Shown one piece after another: positions 63,323 through 64,000 of a stretch of 64,000 nt of DNA (position 1 is its first letter; each line of letters begins with the position of its first letter). The position numbers were made by a program, and so were the translations under genes. This DNA comes from Nonomuraea thailandensis. Lineage in GTDB: Bacteria > Actinomycetota > Actinomycetes > Streptosporangiales > Streptosporangiaceae. The notes below the pieces were generated by a model. The model saw only the letters and a list, made by a program, of their open reading frames with translations. It did not search any database and had not been told where the DNA came from. The DNA lies in NCBI RefSeq assembly GCF_024172165.1, contig NZ_JAMZEB010000002.1, positions 8,530,501 through 8,594,500 of the forward strand, given 5' to 3'.

Positions 63323-64000
63323 TCAGCCCTCCGCCTGCTCCGCCGTCTCCCTGGCCCACCGGTAGTCGGCCTTCCCGGCCGGCGAGCGCACCATCTCGGC
63401 CACGAACGCGTACGTCCGCGGCACCTTGTACCCGGACAGCAGCTTCCTGCAGTGCGCGTCCAGCTCGGCGGAGGTGAGCTCGACCCCGGGCCGCGGCTCG
63501 ATCACGGCCGCCACCCTGCTCCCCCAGCGCTCGTCCGGCACCCCGGTCACCACCGCGTCGAACACCGACGGATGCCCCTTGAGCACCGCCTCGACCTCCT
63601 CGGGGAACACCTTCTCCCCGCCGGTGTTGATGCACTGCGAGCCACGCCCGAAGACGTTCACGGTGCCGTCGGGGTCCACGGTGGCGAGGTCACCGGTGAG
63701 CAGCCACCGGTTGCCGTCCTCGTCCGTGACGAACGTGCGGGAGGTCTTGGCCGGGTCGTTGTAGTAGCCGAACGCCACCCGCCCCGACCTGGCGACCGTG
63801 CCGAGCTGCCCGGAGCCGGGCTCGACGGGCCGGCCCTTCTCGTCCAGCACGGCCAGCTTGACGACGGAGTTCGGCTGGTAGCGCAGGCCCTTCTCGGGTG
63901 AGGAGCCGGCCAGGCCGGAGGCGGTGTAGCCGGACTCGGTGGAGCCGAAGCTGTCGATGATCATGGCGTTCGGCAGCAGCTCCTGGAGGCGGTCGCGGAC
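63323..64000 (-). CDS. Acyl-CoA synthetase (AMP-forming), C-terminal part, cut by window edge
   Basis: The frame is open from the right edge to the TGA at 63325-63323, so only the last 225 or so residues are visible; the true start lies outside. Adenylation motifs are present in order: DSFGSTESGY (A5), WLLTGDLAT (A7), GRGSQCINTGGEKVFPEEVE (A8) and SPAGKADYRW with the catalytic Lys (A10). It activates a carboxylic acid with ATP and CoA. It is followed after 38 bases by the alpha/beta hydrolase gene on the same strand, so the two may act on related acids. Confidence 0.93.
   Translation of the reverse strand, partial: VRDRLQELLPNAMIIDSFGSTESGYTASGLAGSSPEKGLRYQPNSVVKLAVLDEKGRPVEPGSGQLGTVARSGRVAFGYYNDPAKTSRTFVTDEDGNRWLLTGDLATVDPDGTVNVFGRGSQCINTGGEKVFPEEVEAVLKGHPSVFDAVVTGVPDERWGSRVAAVIEPRPGVELTSAELDAHCRKLLSGYKVPRTYAFVAEMVRSPAGKADYRWARETAEQAEG

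Overview
This window is high-GC actinobacterial chromosome. Codon third positions are strongly G/C-biased, and the content is that of a developmentally complex soil actinomycete: many two-component systems, TetR/LysR/ArsR/MerR and ECF regulators, LAL-type LuxR proteins, LysE exporters, SHOCT, DUF3817 and SURF1 proteins, and a giant STAND/TPR protein. The style best fits the Streptosporangiaceae (Nonomuraea-like). That assignment is an inference from gene content only. I saw no rRNA, tRNA, transposase, CRISPR array or prophage.

Layout. 1-1.8 kb: truncated DUF418 membrane protein and a Pro/Gly-rich membrane protein. 1.9-5.9 kb: a four-carbon acid-sugar kinase (DUF1537) followed by two SsuC/TauC-type permeases and a lipoprotein binding protein, with no ATPase gene alongside. 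5.9-10.9 kb: a LAL regulator, a LysE exporter coupled to a TetR gene, and a secreted alpha/beta hydrolase. 10.9-19.3 kb: a tightly packed leftward six-gene run. It comprises a response regulator, a histidine kinase fused to a DUF4173-like membrane domain, an N-acyl-D-amino-acid deacylase, a D-serine dehydratase/D-threonine aldolase-like enzyme, RidA and an unknown barrel-like protein. 19.3-28 kb: arylamine N-acetyltransferase, a tandem pseudokinase, DUF3817-SURF1, a Baeyer-Villiger monooxygenase, gamma-glutamyltransferase and a NarL-type two-component pair. 28-31.5 kb: an FAD hydroxylase facing a mini-HTH/Clp-N gene pair across a symmetric promoter-operator, then a methyltransferase and a VOC protein. 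31.6-33.2 kb: a SHOCT protein and a probable copper unit (Cys-rich 66-aa protein plus a DsbD-like cupredoxin fusion). 33.2-39.2 kb: a Sel1-repeat protein, alanine dehydrogenase, a class III aminotransferase and an M20 peptidase. 39.2-41.2 kb: an RloA/RloB-type (AbiL-like) candidate phage-defence pair in lower-GC DNA. 41.3-43 kb: an AhpD-like protein and an ECF41 sigma factor with matching divergent promoters. 43-55.6 kb: a MerR-PP2C fusion with an MFS transporter, a methyltransferase, a dolichol-phosphate-mannose-synthase-like enzyme, an ECF sigma/CU044_5270 pair, a TetR gene facing a SnoaL-like gene, an ArsR regulator, a ferric-reductase-like protein with a 29-aa companion peptide, a PNPOx-fold protein, cysteine dioxygenase, LysR and a second LysE. 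55.7-62.4 kb: one 2220-residue protein with a degenerate trypsin-like domain, a STAND NTPase and TPRs. 62.4-64 kb: a haloacid-dehalogenase-like alpha/beta hydrolase and a truncated acyl-CoA synthetase.

Three themes recur. Many genes have a TANNNT -10 box ending six or seven bases before the start codon, which suggests leaderless transcripts. Minisatellite-like 15-36 nt repeats occur in frame in at least four genes and in two intergenic regions. Several palindromic operators can be matched to adjacent regulators.
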